37,732 nucleotides of DNA from an uncultured Collinsella sp. (GCA_944321445.1 CALULJ010000021.1:1-37732), one strand, 5' to 3'. Shown: positions 6,437-15,174, counted from the first letter of the stretch. Notes: generated by a model not told the origin, from the sequence alone. Made by a program: numbers and translations.

Positions 6437-8770
6437 TTATTCTCCCACGACTTTGGGGCGGAAGGTGCGCAGACGCAGGGCATTGGTCACCACGCATACG
6501 CTCGAGAGGCTCATGGCCGCGGCGCCGAACATGGGCGAGAGCTGCCAGCCCAGCACCGGGTAGAGGACGCCAGCGGCAAGCGGGATACCCAGGCTGTTGT
6601 AGAACAGCGCCCAAAACAGATCCTGCTTGATGTTGCGGATCACCGCGCGCGAGAGCTCGATGGCGCGCGCCACGTCGAGCAGATCGCTGTGCATGAGCAC
6701 CACGTCGGCTCCCTCCTTGGCCACATCCGCGCCGGCGCCGATGGCGAGGCCCACGTCGGCGCGCGCCAAGGCGGGGGAGTCGTTGATGCCGTCGCCCACC
6801 ATGGCGACGACGTTTCCGCGCTCCTGCAGCTCGCGCACGTGACGTTCCTTGTCGGCGGGCATCACGTCGGCGATTACGGCATCATCGGCGAGGCCAACAG
6901 TCCGTGCAATCGCCTGGGCGGTCAGGCGATTATCGCCGGTGAGCATGACGGCGTGCACGCCCAAGCGCCCAAGCGCTTCGATGGCCGCACGGCTCGTGGG
7001 CTTGACCTCGTCGGCGACGGCGATTGTGCCCACGAGTTCGCCGTTTTTGGCAAAGAACAGCGGTGTCTTGCCCGCGCGCGCGAAGCTCTCGAGCTGCGTG
7101 CGGTCAACCTCGATACCGAGCTCCGCCATGAGTTGGGCGTTGCCGGCGGCGACGGGATTGTGCCCCTCGTGTGCGGTCACGCCGCGGCCGGGAACGGCAG
7201 CGAAGTCATCCACGGGGCGCGCCACGATGCCGCGCTCCTCGGCTTTTGCCATGATGGCCTCGGCGAGTGGGTGCTCGCTTTGCTTCTCGAGCGCACAGGC
7301 AAGCTTCAGCAGCTGCTTTTCGCTCATTGCGGAGCCGTCGGCACGTACGGCGGGCAGGATGTCGGTCACGGCGGGGCGGCCCTGTGTCACGGTGCCGGTC
7401 TTGTCGAGCACGACGGTATCCACGTTGTGCAGGGTCTCCAGCGCTTCGGCGCTCTTGAACAGCACGCCCATTTCGGCGCCCTTGCCGGTTCCCACCATGA
7501 TGGCCACGGGCGTTGCCAGGCCGAGGGCGCACGGGCAGCTGATGACCACGACGGCCACGCCGGCGGTCAGCGCCTCGTTGACGTCTCCGGTGAGCGCCAT
7601 CCAAATGATGAACGTTATGAGCGCGATGACGAGCACGGCGGGTACGAACACGCCTGCCACCTTGTCGGCAAGTCGCGCGATGGGTGCCTTGGTCGCGTTG
7701 GCGTCCTCCACAAGTTGGATGATCTTGGCGAGACTCGTGTCGGCGCCCACGCGGGTGGCGCGGAATGTGAAGGAACCGGTACGGTTGATGGTCGCGGCGT
7801 GCACGGTGTCGCCGGGGTTCTTCTCCACGGGTATGGACTCGCCGGTGAGCGCCGCTTCATCGATGGCCGAGGCGCCCTCGAGCACGATGCCGTCCACCGG
7901 CACCGACTCTCCGGGGCGCACGCGTACGGTTTGACCGACCTGAATGGCATCGACGTCGACCGTGTGCTCGGTGCCGTCCGCTTCGACTACGCAGGCGGTC
8001 TTGGGGGCGAGGTCGATGAGCGCCTCGATGGCCGAGCCCGTCTTGGACTTGGAGCGCGTTTCCAAGTACTTACCCACGGTCACCAGCGTGAGGATGGTGC
8101 CCGCGCTCTCGAGATACAGGTTGTCCATGGCCGTCGCGGCGGCGCCGTGCACATCGCCGTAGGCCAGCTGGTCGGCCATGATGAACATAGCGTAAACCGA
8201 CCATGCCACGCTCGCCGCGGCGCCGATGGCGATGAGGGCGTCCATGGTGGGCGCGCGGTGGGCAAGCGATTTGAAGCCGTTGATGAAGTACGCGCGGTTC
8301 ATGTACAGGATGGGCAGCAGCAGCATGAACATGGTGAGCGCGAGCGTCATCGAATGGACGTGGTCGGTGAACACGGCGGGCAACGGCCAGCCCAGCATAT
8401 GCCCCATGCCGATGTAGAACAGGGGGATGAGGAAGATGATCGAGACGGTGAGGCGCGTCTTCATGGCGGCGGCTGTGGCCTCGAGCTTCTTGGTAGGGCT
8501 CTCGTGGTGAGCGGCTCCCGGGCCGGCGGCTGCGAAGGTGCCGGGTGCTCCCGCAGCCGCGACGGGGGAGGCGGAATAGCCCGCGCGATCGACGGCGGCG
8601 CAGATGTCATCGGGCGTGAGTCGCGATTCGTCGTAGTCCACAGTCATCGACCCGGAAAGCAGGTTGACTGAGACGTCGGTCACGCCGGTGAGGCTGCAGA
8701 CCGCCTTGTCCACGTGCGCTTGGCACGCGGCGCAGGTCATGCCGCCAACATCGAACTTTTCATGAGCCAT
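6437..8770 (-). CDS. copA: Copper-exporting P-type ATPase (P1B-1)
   Basis: The 777-residue membrane pump exports Cu(I) using ATP. It has one N-terminal HMA domain with GGMTCAAC (C13, C16), an Ala/Gly linker (about 70-95), and eight predicted spans. Catalytic motifs are TGES (309-312, actuator), CPC (412-414, transport site), DKTGT (456-460, phosphorylated Asp456), SEHP (498-501, nucleotide site) and GDGINDSP (659-666). YN near 724 and MSLSS near 753 in the last spans are the P1B-1 hallmark for Cu(I). The start at 8770 is set by AAGGAG ahead of it and by the HMA domain beginning at once; the reading frame stays open far upstream but crosses the promoter. It is the first gene of copA-copZ-csoR. 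Confidence 0.96.
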   Translation of the reverse strand: MAHEKFDVGGMTCAACQAHVDKAVCSLTGVTDVSVNLLSGSMTVDYDESRLTPDDICAAVDRAGYSASPVAAAGAPGTFAAAGPGAAHHESPTKKLEATAAAMKTRLTVSIIFLIPLFYIGMGHMLGWPLPAVFTDHVHSMTLALTMFMLLLPILYMNRAYFINGFKSLAHRAPTMDALIAIGAAASVAWSVYAMFIMADQLAYGDVHGAAATAMDNLYLESAGTILTLVTVGKYLETRSKSKTGSAIEALIDLAPKTACVVEADGTEHTVDVDAIQVGQTVRVRPGESVPVDGIVLEGASAIDEAALTGESIPVEKNPGDTVHAATINRTGSFTFRATRVGADTSLAKIIQLVEDANATKAPIARLADKVAGVFVPAVLVIALITFIIWMALTGDVNEALTAGVAVVVISCPCALGLATPVAIMVGTGKGAEMGVLFKSAEALETLHNVDTVVLDKTGTVTQGRPAVTDILPAVRADGSAMSEKQLLKLACALEKQSEHPLAEAIMAKAEERGIVARPVDDFAAVPGRGVTAHEGHNPVAAGNAQLMAELGIEVDRTQLESFARAGKTPLFFAKNGELVGTIAVADEVKPTSRAAIEALGRLGVHAVMLTGDNRLTAQAIARTVGLADDAVIADVMPADKERHVRELQERGNVVAMVGDGINDSPALARADVGLAIGAGADVAKEGADVVLMHSDLLDVARAIELSRAVIRNIKQDLFWALFYNSLGIPLAAGVLYPVLGWQLSPMFGAAAMSLSSVCVVTNALRLRTFRPKVVGE

Positions 8771-8803
8771 AGCGGCTCCTTTCCAATAGGGTTCCCATGG
8801 GGG

Positions 8804-8865
8804 ATACCCCCTGGGGGTATTGCTGTCTGTCTGTATCATACACCTACACCCCCTAGGGGTGTCTA
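8804..8865 (-). promoter_or_regulatory. copA promoter with two CsoR-type operator palindromes
   Basis: Read on the minus strand, TAGACA (8860-8865) and TATGAT (8835-8840) make a -35/-10 pair with a 19-nt spacer. The palindrome ACACCCC-N3-GGGGTGT (8846-8862) fills the spacer, and a perfect palindrome ATACCCCC-T-GGGGGTAT (8804-8820) lies near the expected transcription start. Both resemble the GC-rich pseudo-palindromes bound by CsoR, whose gene ends this operon, so copper-relieved autoregulation is likely. Confidence 0.82.
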
Positions 8866-8931
8866 GAAAGAATAGGAAATCGCGGACGCCATCCGTCGAA
8901 GGCGCTCCTTCGCTTGCCTTGATGGGAATGC

Positions 8932-9074
8932 ATTGCAAAAAGTCGGGACTTTGGGCGGATTTTTTGCCCCGGGTCCAGACAAGCACATGTTTGACCTCGA
9001 GTTTTCGCAGGCAGAAACGGCGTCGATGCGAGCACGGGTCGAAAAATCCGCCCAAAGTCCCGACTTTTTGCAAT
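8932..9074. repeat. 143-bp inverted-repeat element, copy A
   Basis: Perfect 33-bp inverted repeats (8932-8964 and 9042-9074; outer part ATTGCAAAAAGTCGGGACTT) bracket a 77-nt centre. A second copy lies at 34893-35034 in the same orientation with a centre of exactly the same length, including the shared stretch GTTTTCGCAGG-N-AGAAA. It sits in the gap between the copA promoter and the helicase gene. The rest of that gap (8870-8931, 9075-9170) shows nothing. No transposase is present, so it is either a non-autonomous repeat or a conserved structured RNA. Confidence 0.8.
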
Positions 9075-9173
9075 CGTTGGTAGGTGAGACGGGCACAGAC
9101 TTGCCAGTGCGCCCGCGTTCGTGGTGTTCGGATGTGTCCACGTCTTTCCCACAAGGCAGGTCGGGTGAGTCCG

Positions 9174-9327
9174 TATACTTTCGTGCGGCGGATCCTGCTC
9201 CATCGCGCAATCGGCTGGCATGTTGTCCCGAGCGCGAACCGCCGTGACACGTAGATATGCAAGTTCGGCCAAGATCGGCGCCGTGAGCGTCGTCCCTTTG
9301 TGCCGTTCAGGAACGGAGCATCACGCT
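9174..9327 (+). promoter_or_regulatory. Probable helicase promoter and long 5' leader
   Basis: TATACT (9174-9179) is a good -10 box, with no clear -35. It would give a leader of about 140 nt. Just before the gene, CCGTTC (9303-9308) can pair with GAACGG (9311-9316), which partly covers the GGAG Shine-Dalgarno at 9315-9318. Long, structured leaders are common for DEAD-box helicase genes. Confidence 0.45.
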
Positions 9328-11247
9328 ATGCGTACAACTGAACATGACGCGCTTACGGCAGCCGAAAATCAGGCAGCCGACGAGACGCTTGAGACCGTAA
9401 CGTCTGTCGAAGCCCCGCGCTTTTCCGACCTTGGCCTGTCTGAGACGGTGCTTGCCGCGGTGGCTGACATGGGCTACGAGGCGCCCACGCCCGTGCAGGC
9501 GGCATCTATTCCCGAGGTGCTCGCCGGTCGCGACCTGCTTGCCGCTGCCCAGACGGGTACGGGCAAGACCGCGGCCTTCCTGCTCCCCACGATGGACCGC
9601 CTTCCGCATGTGGTCTCGCCCGCCAAGAAGGGCGCGCGCGGGCATCGTCGCCGCAATGCCGCGAAGGGCCGTGGCCCGTCGATGCTCGTGATCACTCCCA
9701 CGCGAGAGCTCGCCCAGCAGATCGAGACCGTGTGCCGCGCGATCGCAGCGCGCACGGGGCACATCGCCGTCACCGTGGTGGGCGGCGTGGGTTACGTGCC
9801 GCAAAAGCAGGCGCTCGCGCGCGGTTGCGATATTCTCGTTGCCACACCGGGCCGCTTGGTGGACCTCATGGAGCAGGGCGCGGCGAACCTCGACGAGGTG
9901 TCTGTGCTCGTGCTCGACGAGGCCGATCGCACGCTTGACATGGGCTTTTTGCCCCAGGTGCGCCAGATTGTGGGCGCTTGTCGCGAGCAGCGCCAGACCC
10001 TGCTGTTTTCTGCGACACTCGACGAGGCCCGCGTGGGCGCCATCACCGATTTGGTGAACGATCCGGCGCGTGTCGAGATCGCCCCGGTGACCTCGACCGC
10101 CGAGACCGTCGACCAATATGTCCTGCCCGTTTCGCGCGATGCCAAAAACGGCGCGCTGACGGCAGTGCTCAAGAAGGAGGGCCCCGAGCGCGTCATCGTG
10201 TTCGTGCGCACCAAGCGCCGTGCCGACACGTGTGCTCGTCGCCTTGAGCGCGCGGGCATCACCTGTGGTGCCATCCATGGCGATCGCAGCCAGGCCCAGC
10301 GCGAGCGCGCCCTTCGCGATTTTCGCGAGGGCAAAGTGCAGGTGCTCGTGGCAACCGATGTGCTTGCGCGCGGCATCGATATCACGGATGTGCGCTATGT
10401 CGTGAACTTCGACGTCCCCGAAGAGCCCACCGACTACATTCACCGCATCGGTCGCACGGGCCGCGCCGGCGAGGAGGGCTGGTCGCTCACGTTCGTGACG
10501 AAGGATGACGTGGCCGAGTTCTACGACATCGAGGCCCTTATGGCCAAGACGGCGGACCTGTACGACGCCGAGGGCATCGACGTCGGCGATGACTATCCGC
10601 GCGTGAGCCCCAACCGCGTGCCCGCGGCGCGTCCGGCGGGCAAGAAGGAGAAGAAGCGCCGCCGTCAGGCAAAGAAGGCGACGGACAAGCGCAGGGAGCG
10701 CGTCCGCGAGCCCAAACAGCGTGCACCGCGCCAGCGCGACATCGAGCGCCGTGCTGCCCGCGACGCCGCGCGCAATGCTGCGCAGGCGACGGAGGAGGGC
10801 TCGTCGCATCCGTCCTCGCGCAAGCGTCCCGGCAAGGTGCGTGTGCGCGAGGAGGAAGCTGCGAGTCGCATGACGGCTCCGGAGCAGCGCCGTCCCAATC
10901 GTGCAGAGCGCCGCGCCGCGCGCTTTGGCGAGGATGCGGTGGCTCGCGCGGAGAAGAAGCGCCGCGACGCCGAGGAGCGCGAGAATGACGAGGCCGCGCG
11001 TTCGCGCGGGCGTTCCGCAAAGGGCAAGGCTGCGCGCAAGGGCCGTCGCGACCAGACGGAGCGCGCTGCTGCCGAGCGTCCCGCGCGCGACAGCTGGCGC
11101 AACTACGACGATGCCGCCGAGCCACGCGGACGTCGCAGCGGATCGCGCGGCGGTCGCAGTGGCGGTCGCGATAATCGCGGCAGCTACGGACAGCAAAACC
11201 GCAGCCGCTCCGGACGCCGTCCGGGCGATTGCGGGGGTCGTCGCTAA
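9328..11247 (+). CDS. DEAD-box ATP-dependent RNA helicase, RhlE/CsdA type
   Basis: A 639-residue cytoplasmic RNA helicase. In order: Q-motif region (FSDLGLSETVLAAV, with PTPVQ), Walker A AQTGTGKT (74-81), PTRELAQQ, the DEAD box LDEADRT (about 196-202), SAT, then domain 2 with ATDVLARGIDI and HRIGRTGRAG. From about residue 430 to the end is a 200-residue tail very rich in Arg, Lys, Ala and later Gly/Ser/Arg (RGG-like), likely disordered and RNA-binding. The start at 9328 follows CGGAG; the in-frame extension upstream has no family similarity. A strong terminator follows. It is monocistronic, with probable roles in ribosome assembly or mRNA decay. Confidence 0.92.
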   Translation: MRTTEHDALTAAENQAADETLETVTSVEAPRFSDLGLSETVLAAVADMGYEAPTPVQAASIPEVLAGRDLLAAAQTGTGKTAAFLLPTMDRLPHVVSPAKKGARGHRRRNAAKGRGPSMLVITPTRELAQQIETVCRAIAARTGHIAVTVVGGVGYVPQKQALARGCDILVATPGRLVDLMEQGAANLDEVSVLVLDEADRTLDMGFLPQVRQIVGACREQRQTLLFSATLDEARVGAITDLVNDPARVEIAPVTSTAETVDQYVLPVSRDAKNGALTAVLKKEGPERVIVFVRTKRRADTCARRLERAGITCGAIHGDRSQAQRERALRDFREGKVQVLVATDVLARGIDITDVRYVVNFDVPEEPTDYIHRIGRTGRAGEEGWSLTFVTKDDVAEFYDIEALMAKTADLYDAEGIDVGDDYPRVSPNRVPAARPAGKKEKKRRRQAKKATDKRRERVREPKQRAPRQRDIERRAARDAARNAAQATEEGSSHPSSRKRPGKVRVREEEAASRMTAPEQRRPNRAERRAARFGEDAVARAEKKRRDAEERENDEAARSRGRSAKGKAARKGRRDQTERAAAERPARDSWRNYDDAAEPRGRRSGSRGGRSGGRDNRGSYGQQNRSRSGRRPGDCGGRR

Positions 11248-11260
11248 ACGTATACGCACC

Positions 11261-11299
11261 AAGAGGGGCGCTGCAGCTACGTGTTGCAGCGCCCCTCTT
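11261..11299 (+). terminator. Intrinsic terminator after the helicase gene
   Basis: AAGAGGGGCGCTGCA (11261-11275) pairs perfectly with TGCAGCGCCCCTCTT (11285-11299), a 15-bp stem with a 9-nt loop, 14 nt after the helicase stop. The 3' T-tract is short, but the stem is very stable. Confidence 0.8.
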
Positions 11300-11402
11300 G
11301 CGTTGCTGCTGCGCGTGTTAGCACGGGGCAGATCGCAAGAATATGGACACGCGCGGTATCAAACGATGCGTTACGGGTGATACTCCACCTGAGGTGATTA
11401 CC

Positions 11403-12506
11403 ATGAGTGAAACCCGGGGTAGCCATTTCGCCCAGAATTCCGAATCCGCAGGCGGCGTTGACGCGCCTTTGGTAAATCGGCCGGCGGCGGGCAAACATTT
11501 CCGTCCTACGCTGAAGTCGGAGGATGCGCAACCGCTTCCGCCTCGACCCTCAGATTCGCCGACCTCTGCGGCGGGCAACGCTGTTTGCTGGCTTGCCGCT
11601 GCCTTCGGTGCCGCCGGCGTCGTTTTGGTGGCGCAGCTTGTTGTGGGGGCTGTCGTGGGGGTTGTGGTCGGCATGTTCCTGCTGGCAAACAACCCTGGCG
11701 CCGATACCGAGGCGCTCATCGAACAGCTCTCCGTACCGATGATGCTCCTATCGCAACTGGGCTCGTTTATCATCTTTTTGCCGTGGTGGCTGCACCTAAA
11801 GCCCGTCGCGTTCGTGCCGACGCATGCGAGGGAGCGCACTGCCGGGCGTATAGCCCTCGCACTCGTCGCGATCGTCGTGTTGGGCCTGGGCATTCAGATG
11901 CTCACGAGCTACGCCCTTACGTTCCTGTTGCCGCTGTTTCCTGACGTTCAAGCTGAATACACCGAGGTCATGGACACGCCTGCTATGAACGAGTTCACCT
12001 TGTTTGCCGTTGTATCTTTGGCTATCGGCGCTCCGGTGACCGAGGAGCTCGCGGTTCGCGGCGTCGTATTTGAGTTTTGTCTGCGCGCCGTATGCCCACA
12101 ATGGGCGGCATGCTGGCGTGACCGGCGCTGGCGCAAAAGGACCGGCGAGCCCATGCCGGATCTGCCGCCGGTGCCCTCAGCTCGGTTCTGGACGGCCAAC
12201 GTGCTCCAAGCGGCGTTGTTCGGTCTTCTGCATCTCAACGTTGCCCAGGGGCTTTACGCGTTTGTCGCGGGTCTTGTATGCGGGTGGATCGTCTGGAAGT
12301 CCGGCAACCTGCTATTCAGCATGGCCGCGCATCTTGTGGTGAACTTCTCGTCGTATTTCGTAGCTCAGCTTTCGGGAATCTTGGAGTTCTCGGGCGTCAT
12401 GCCTGCAATCGCAATCAGCGCAGCGATGGTCGTTTTTGGCCTCGGGCTCTTTTCCGTCTCGATGCGCGGGGACGAGGGACAGCGCTCCTTGAGGGACGTT
12501 GCATAA
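11403..12506 (+). CDS. CPBP-family intramembrane glutamic endopeptidase (CAAX protease-like)
   Basis: The 367-residue product has a roughly 55-residue hydrophilic N-terminus and then about seven or eight membrane segments. The CPBP (Abi) catalytic motifs are visible: TEELAVRG (E214, E215, R219), LLHLN (H277) and AAHLVVN (H310). The family includes Rce1 prenyl-protein proteases, bacteriocin-immunity proteins and membrane scaffolds; which applies here is unknown. About 40 polar residues (CLRAVCPQWAACWRDRRWRK onward) are inserted between motif 1 and motif 2. The start at 11403 has GAGGTG seven bases ahead; an in-frame ATG at 11343 lacks a good site. It stands alone between terminators. Confidence 0.85.
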   Translation: MSETRGSHFAQNSESAGGVDAPLVNRPAAGKHFRPTLKSEDAQPLPPRPSDSPTSAAGNAVCWLAAAFGAAGVVLVAQLVVGAVVGVVVGMFLLANNPGADTEALIEQLSVPMMLLSQLGSFIIFLPWWLHLKPVAFVPTHARERTAGRIALALVAIVVLGLGIQMLTSYALTFLLPLFPDVQAEYTEVMDTPAMNEFTLFAVVSLAIGAPVTEELAVRGVVFEFCLRAVCPQWAACWRDRRWRKRTGEPMPDLPPVPSARFWTANVLQAALFGLLHLNVAQGLYAFVAGLVCGWIVWKSGNLLFSMAAHLVVNFSSYFVAQLSGILEFSGVMPAIAISAAMVVFGLGLFSVSMRGDEGQRSLRDVA

Positions 12507-12508
12507 AA

Positions 12509-12741
12509 CTTCCCAATTCGGCGGATTTCGTGCATACATTTATGGGAAGGACGTTTCATCCCTTGGCACGGCTAGCCAATTTCTTGAGTTTTGGTCATCG
12601 CCACTCAACAGCAGCAAATGGTTGCAGGGACGTTATGCATGCCGCTCAGAAAAAGGCCTGTTGGCGAGAAAAAACGATACGGCCGTTTTGGCCGTATCGT
12701 TTTCAACGCCGTATGCACATGACCAAAACTCGCATAATTGG
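12509..12741. repeat. Nested inverted-repeat region
   Basis: This gene-free gap contains nested inverted repeats: CTTCCCA/TGGGAAG (12509-12515, 12543-12549), a 23-nt imperfect pair at 12576-12598 and 12719-12741 whose core GAGTTTTGGTCAT is perfect over 13 bp, and at the centre the 14-bp hairpin listed separately. The arrangement could fold into one long interrupted stem and is larger than a simple bidirectional terminator needs to be. Confidence 0.55.
12671..12703. terminator. Bidirectional intrinsic terminator between CPBP gene and ygiQ
   Basis: AAAACGATACGGCC (12671-12684) pairs perfectly with GGCCGTATCGTTTT (12690-12703) around a GTTTT loop. On the minus strand the stem ends in six T residues, ideal for ygiQ. 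On the plus strand it ends in TTTTC and may serve the CPBP gene. Confidence 0.85.
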
Positions 12742-12819
12742 TTTCCGCCCCACGCCGCGCCTGTTTGCGCCGTAGAGGGCAGCTTTTGAGTTGGCATCAA
12801 GCAGGGGCGAACGCGGCCC

Positions 12820-15027
12820 CTAGCGCCGTCTTCCGCCGCGGGCGCCCTCGCGGCCTTGGGCGGCGCGATTTCTGCCGTGTGGTGCTGCGCCCGCAGGTCC
12901 ATACCCCTTGGTACCCGGTGAACCCGGTCGTCCTTTCGGACCTGCTTTAGGGTTCCCATGTTGTTTCGTCCCGCGATTGTTGCGCCCGCCGGCTGTGGTT
13001 GGTCCCACCTGTTGAACGGCGCCAGTCTTTTTGGCGCCGCCGGTGCGCTTGCGCTTCGAGGTTTGCTCGCCGCTTTTGCGCGGGCGCTTCTTTCCGGACG
13101 GTGCGCTCTCGGGCTTGGGCGGCACGGGACGAATCAGGCAGTTCTTGCCGTATCCGATGAGGTCCTCGCGGCCGGCGCGCTTGAGCGCTTCGCGCACGAG
13201 CTTGTAGTTCTCGGGTTTGCGATACTGGATAAGCGCACGTTGCATCGCTTTCTCGTGCGCATCGCGCGCCACGTAAATGGGCTCCATGGTACGCGGGTCC
13301 ACACCCGTGTAGTACATGCAGGTGGACATCGTGGACGGCGTGGGGTAGAAGTCCTGCACTTGCTCGGGCATATAGCCCATGTCGCGTACTGCGCAGGCGA
13401 GTTCCACGGCCTCTTTCATGGTCGAACCGGGATGCGAGCTAATGAGATAGGGCACCACAAACTGATTGAGTCCGTATTCCTTATTGATCTTGTCAAAGCG
13501 GCGGCAGAAGGCGTCATAGACGGCGCGACTGGGTTTACCCATTACGCTGAGCACGGCATCGCTTACATGTTCTGGCGCTAGGCGCAGCTGGCCGGAGACG
13601 TGATGCTGCAGCAGCTCGAGCATGAATTCGTCCGAGGTGTCTGCCATGGTGTAGTCAAAGCGAATGCCGCTTCGGATAAAGACCTTCTTGATACCGGGAA
13701 TCGAGCGCAGGTCGCGCAAGAGCTGCGTGTACCCGCTCTCATCCACCACCATGTTCTTGCAAACGCTGGGCCACAGGCAACGCTTGTTCTTGCACACGCC
13801 GTGCTTAAGTTGCTTATTGCAAGCGGGACGGAAAAAATTGGCGGTGGGGCCGCCCACATCGTTGATATATCCCTTGAACTCGGGATCGTGGGTGAGCTCC
13901 TCTGCCTCGCGCATGATGCTGTCGTGGCTTCGCACCTGCAAAACGCGACCCTGATGGAAGGTGAGCGCGCAGAAGCTGCATTCGCCAAAGCAACCGCGGT
14001 TGCTCGATATAGAGAAGCGCACTTCGGAAAAGGCAGGGATGCCGCCCGCTTTGTCGTAGTCGGGATGCCAATGGCGCGCGTAGGGGAGTTCGGCCACCTC
14101 GTCCATTTCCTGCGTGGTCAGCGTTGCCGAAGGCGGGTTTTGTACTACAAAGATACCGTTGGGGTAGGGTTCTACCAGGCGTTGCCCCGTGATCGGGTCC
14201 ATGTTTTGCTGCTGGATGTTAAAGCTCTTGGCGTAGGTGAGCCGGTCGCTGTTGAGCTCATCCCAGCTTGGGAGCAGGTGGTAATCGTACACGGCATCGA
14301 GCGCGCCTTCTCCGCTTGTGCGATAGACCGTGCCGTCGACATATGTGATTTGATCGACGGGCAGACCGGCGTCGAGGGCATCGGCAATCTCGATGATGGC
14401 GTGTTCGCCCATGCCGTAGATGAGCAAGTCGGCACCCGAGTCGAGCAATACCGAGCGCTTGAGCTTATCCTGCCAGTAGTCGTAGTGCGCAAGGCGTCGC
14501 AGGCTTGCCTCGATGCCGCCAATGATGATGGGCGCTTTCTTGTAGGTGCGGCGAATGAGGTTGCCATAGACCGTTACCGCCCTGTTGGGCCGTCGTCCTG
14601 CCTCGCCGCCCGGGGTGTAGGCGTCTGTGTGACGGCGATGTTTGGTCACGGAGTAGTGATTGACCATCGAGTCCATGTTGCCGGCGCTTACCAAAAAGCC
14701 CAGGCGCGGCTCGCCAAGAATCGAGATGCTTTTGGGGTCGTTCCAGTCTGGCTGGCAGATGATACCCACGCGATAGCCGTGTGCTTCGAGAATGCGGCTG
14801 ATGATGGCCATGCCAAAGCTGGAGTGGTCAACGTAGGCGTCGCCGCAAATATAGACAAAATCGCATGTATCCCATCCACGAGCATCCATATCGGCGCGTG
14901 AGACGGGCAGGAACTTTTCGCGTCCGGGACGCGGGACGGTGCGCTTTTTGGGCGATGCCGTTGCTTTGCGAGGCGCGATCGCGCCCTCGGCCGTCTTCTT
15001 GTTTTTATGTTCGACCCGCTTTGCCAT
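12820..15027 (-). CDS. ygiQ: YgiQ-family (UPF0313) radical SAM protein
   Basis: A 735-residue cytoplasmic protein. It has a basic N-terminal head, a B12-binding-like region with the conserved stretch WDTCDFVYICGDAYVDHSSF, then the radical SAM cluster motif CFGECSFC (C346, C350, C353 counted from the chosen start), followed by the long conserved core ending in YFP-type DUF3362 sequence (QVQDFYPTPSTMSTCMYYTG). The family is widespread but its reaction is unknown. The last 90 residues or so are Lys/Arg/Gly-rich and probably disordered. Two ATGs stand at 15033 and 15027; GAAGG touches the first but lies six bases from the second, so 15027 is chosen. It is divergent from the DUF1275 gene. Confidence 0.92.
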   Translation of the reverse strand: MAKRVEHKNKKTAEGAIAPRKATASPKKRTVPRPGREKFLPVSRADMDARGWDTCDFVYICGDAYVDHSSFGMAIISRILEAHGYRVGIICQPDWNDPKSISILGEPRLGFLVSAGNMDSMVNHYSVTKHRRHTDAYTPGGEAGRRPNRAVTVYGNLIRRTYKKAPIIIGGIEASLRRLAHYDYWQDKLKRSVLLDSGADLLIYGMGEHAIIEIADALDAGLPVDQITYVDGTVYRTSGEGALDAVYDYHLLPSWDELNSDRLTYAKSFNIQQQNMDPITGQRLVEPYPNGIFVVQNPPSATLTTQEMDEVAELPYARHWHPDYDKAGGIPAFSEVRFSISSNRGCFGECSFCALTFHQGRVLQVRSHDSIMREAEELTHDPEFKGYINDVGGPTANFFRPACNKQLKHGVCKNKRCLWPSVCKNMVVDESGYTQLLRDLRSIPGIKKVFIRSGIRFDYTMADTSDEFMLELLQHHVSGQLRLAPEHVSDAVLSVMGKPSRAVYDAFCRRFDKINKEYGLNQFVVPYLISSHPGSTMKEAVELACAVRDMGYMPEQVQDFYPTPSTMSTCMYYTGVDPRTMEPIYVARDAHEKAMQRALIQYRKPENYKLVREALKRAGREDLIGYGKNCLIRPVPPKPESAPSGKKRPRKSGEQTSKRKRTGGAKKTGAVQQVGPTTAGGRNNRGTKQHGNPKAGPKGRPGSPGTKGYGPAGAAPHGRNRAAQGREGARGGRRR

Positions 15028-15062
15028 GAGCATCCTTCATACGCTTTTCCCTTTGAGGATTG

Positions 15063-15151
15063 ATTGTACCAATTGGGTTACCCAGGCGCGTGTTCACGCG
15101 CCTTTCACAGTCGATGCGTTAGGATGGGGCACATTACGCTTGTCGGATAAT
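15063..15151. promoter_or_regulatory. Divergent promoter region of ygiQ and the DUF1275 gene
   Basis: On the minus strand TACAAT (15063-15068) is a likely -10 for ygiQ. On the plus strand GATAAT (15146-15151) is a likely -10 for the DUF1275 gene. Between them lie three palindromes in a row: CCAATTGG (15069-15076), GGGTTACCC (15075-15083) and AGGCGCGTG-TT-CACGCGCCT (15084-15103). The 20-bp palindrome covers the ygiQ -35 position, so it may be an operator; no clear -35 was found for either side. Confidence 0.45.
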
Positions 15152-15174
15152 GCAAATTGGGGGACACGCTTTCT

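Noticed and set aside
6410..8671. Long plus-strand open frame opposite copA
   Set aside because: It is His/Gly/Asp-rich translation of the complementary copA strand and lacks a ribosome binding site; copA has every catalytic motif.
8771..9262. In-frame upstream extension of copA
   Set aside because: It would run through repeat copy A and the CsoR-type promoter; the HMA domain and AAGGAG site place the start at 8770.
9220..9327. In-frame extension of the helicase gene
   Set aside because: No family similarity and no ribosome binding site; it is leader sequence.
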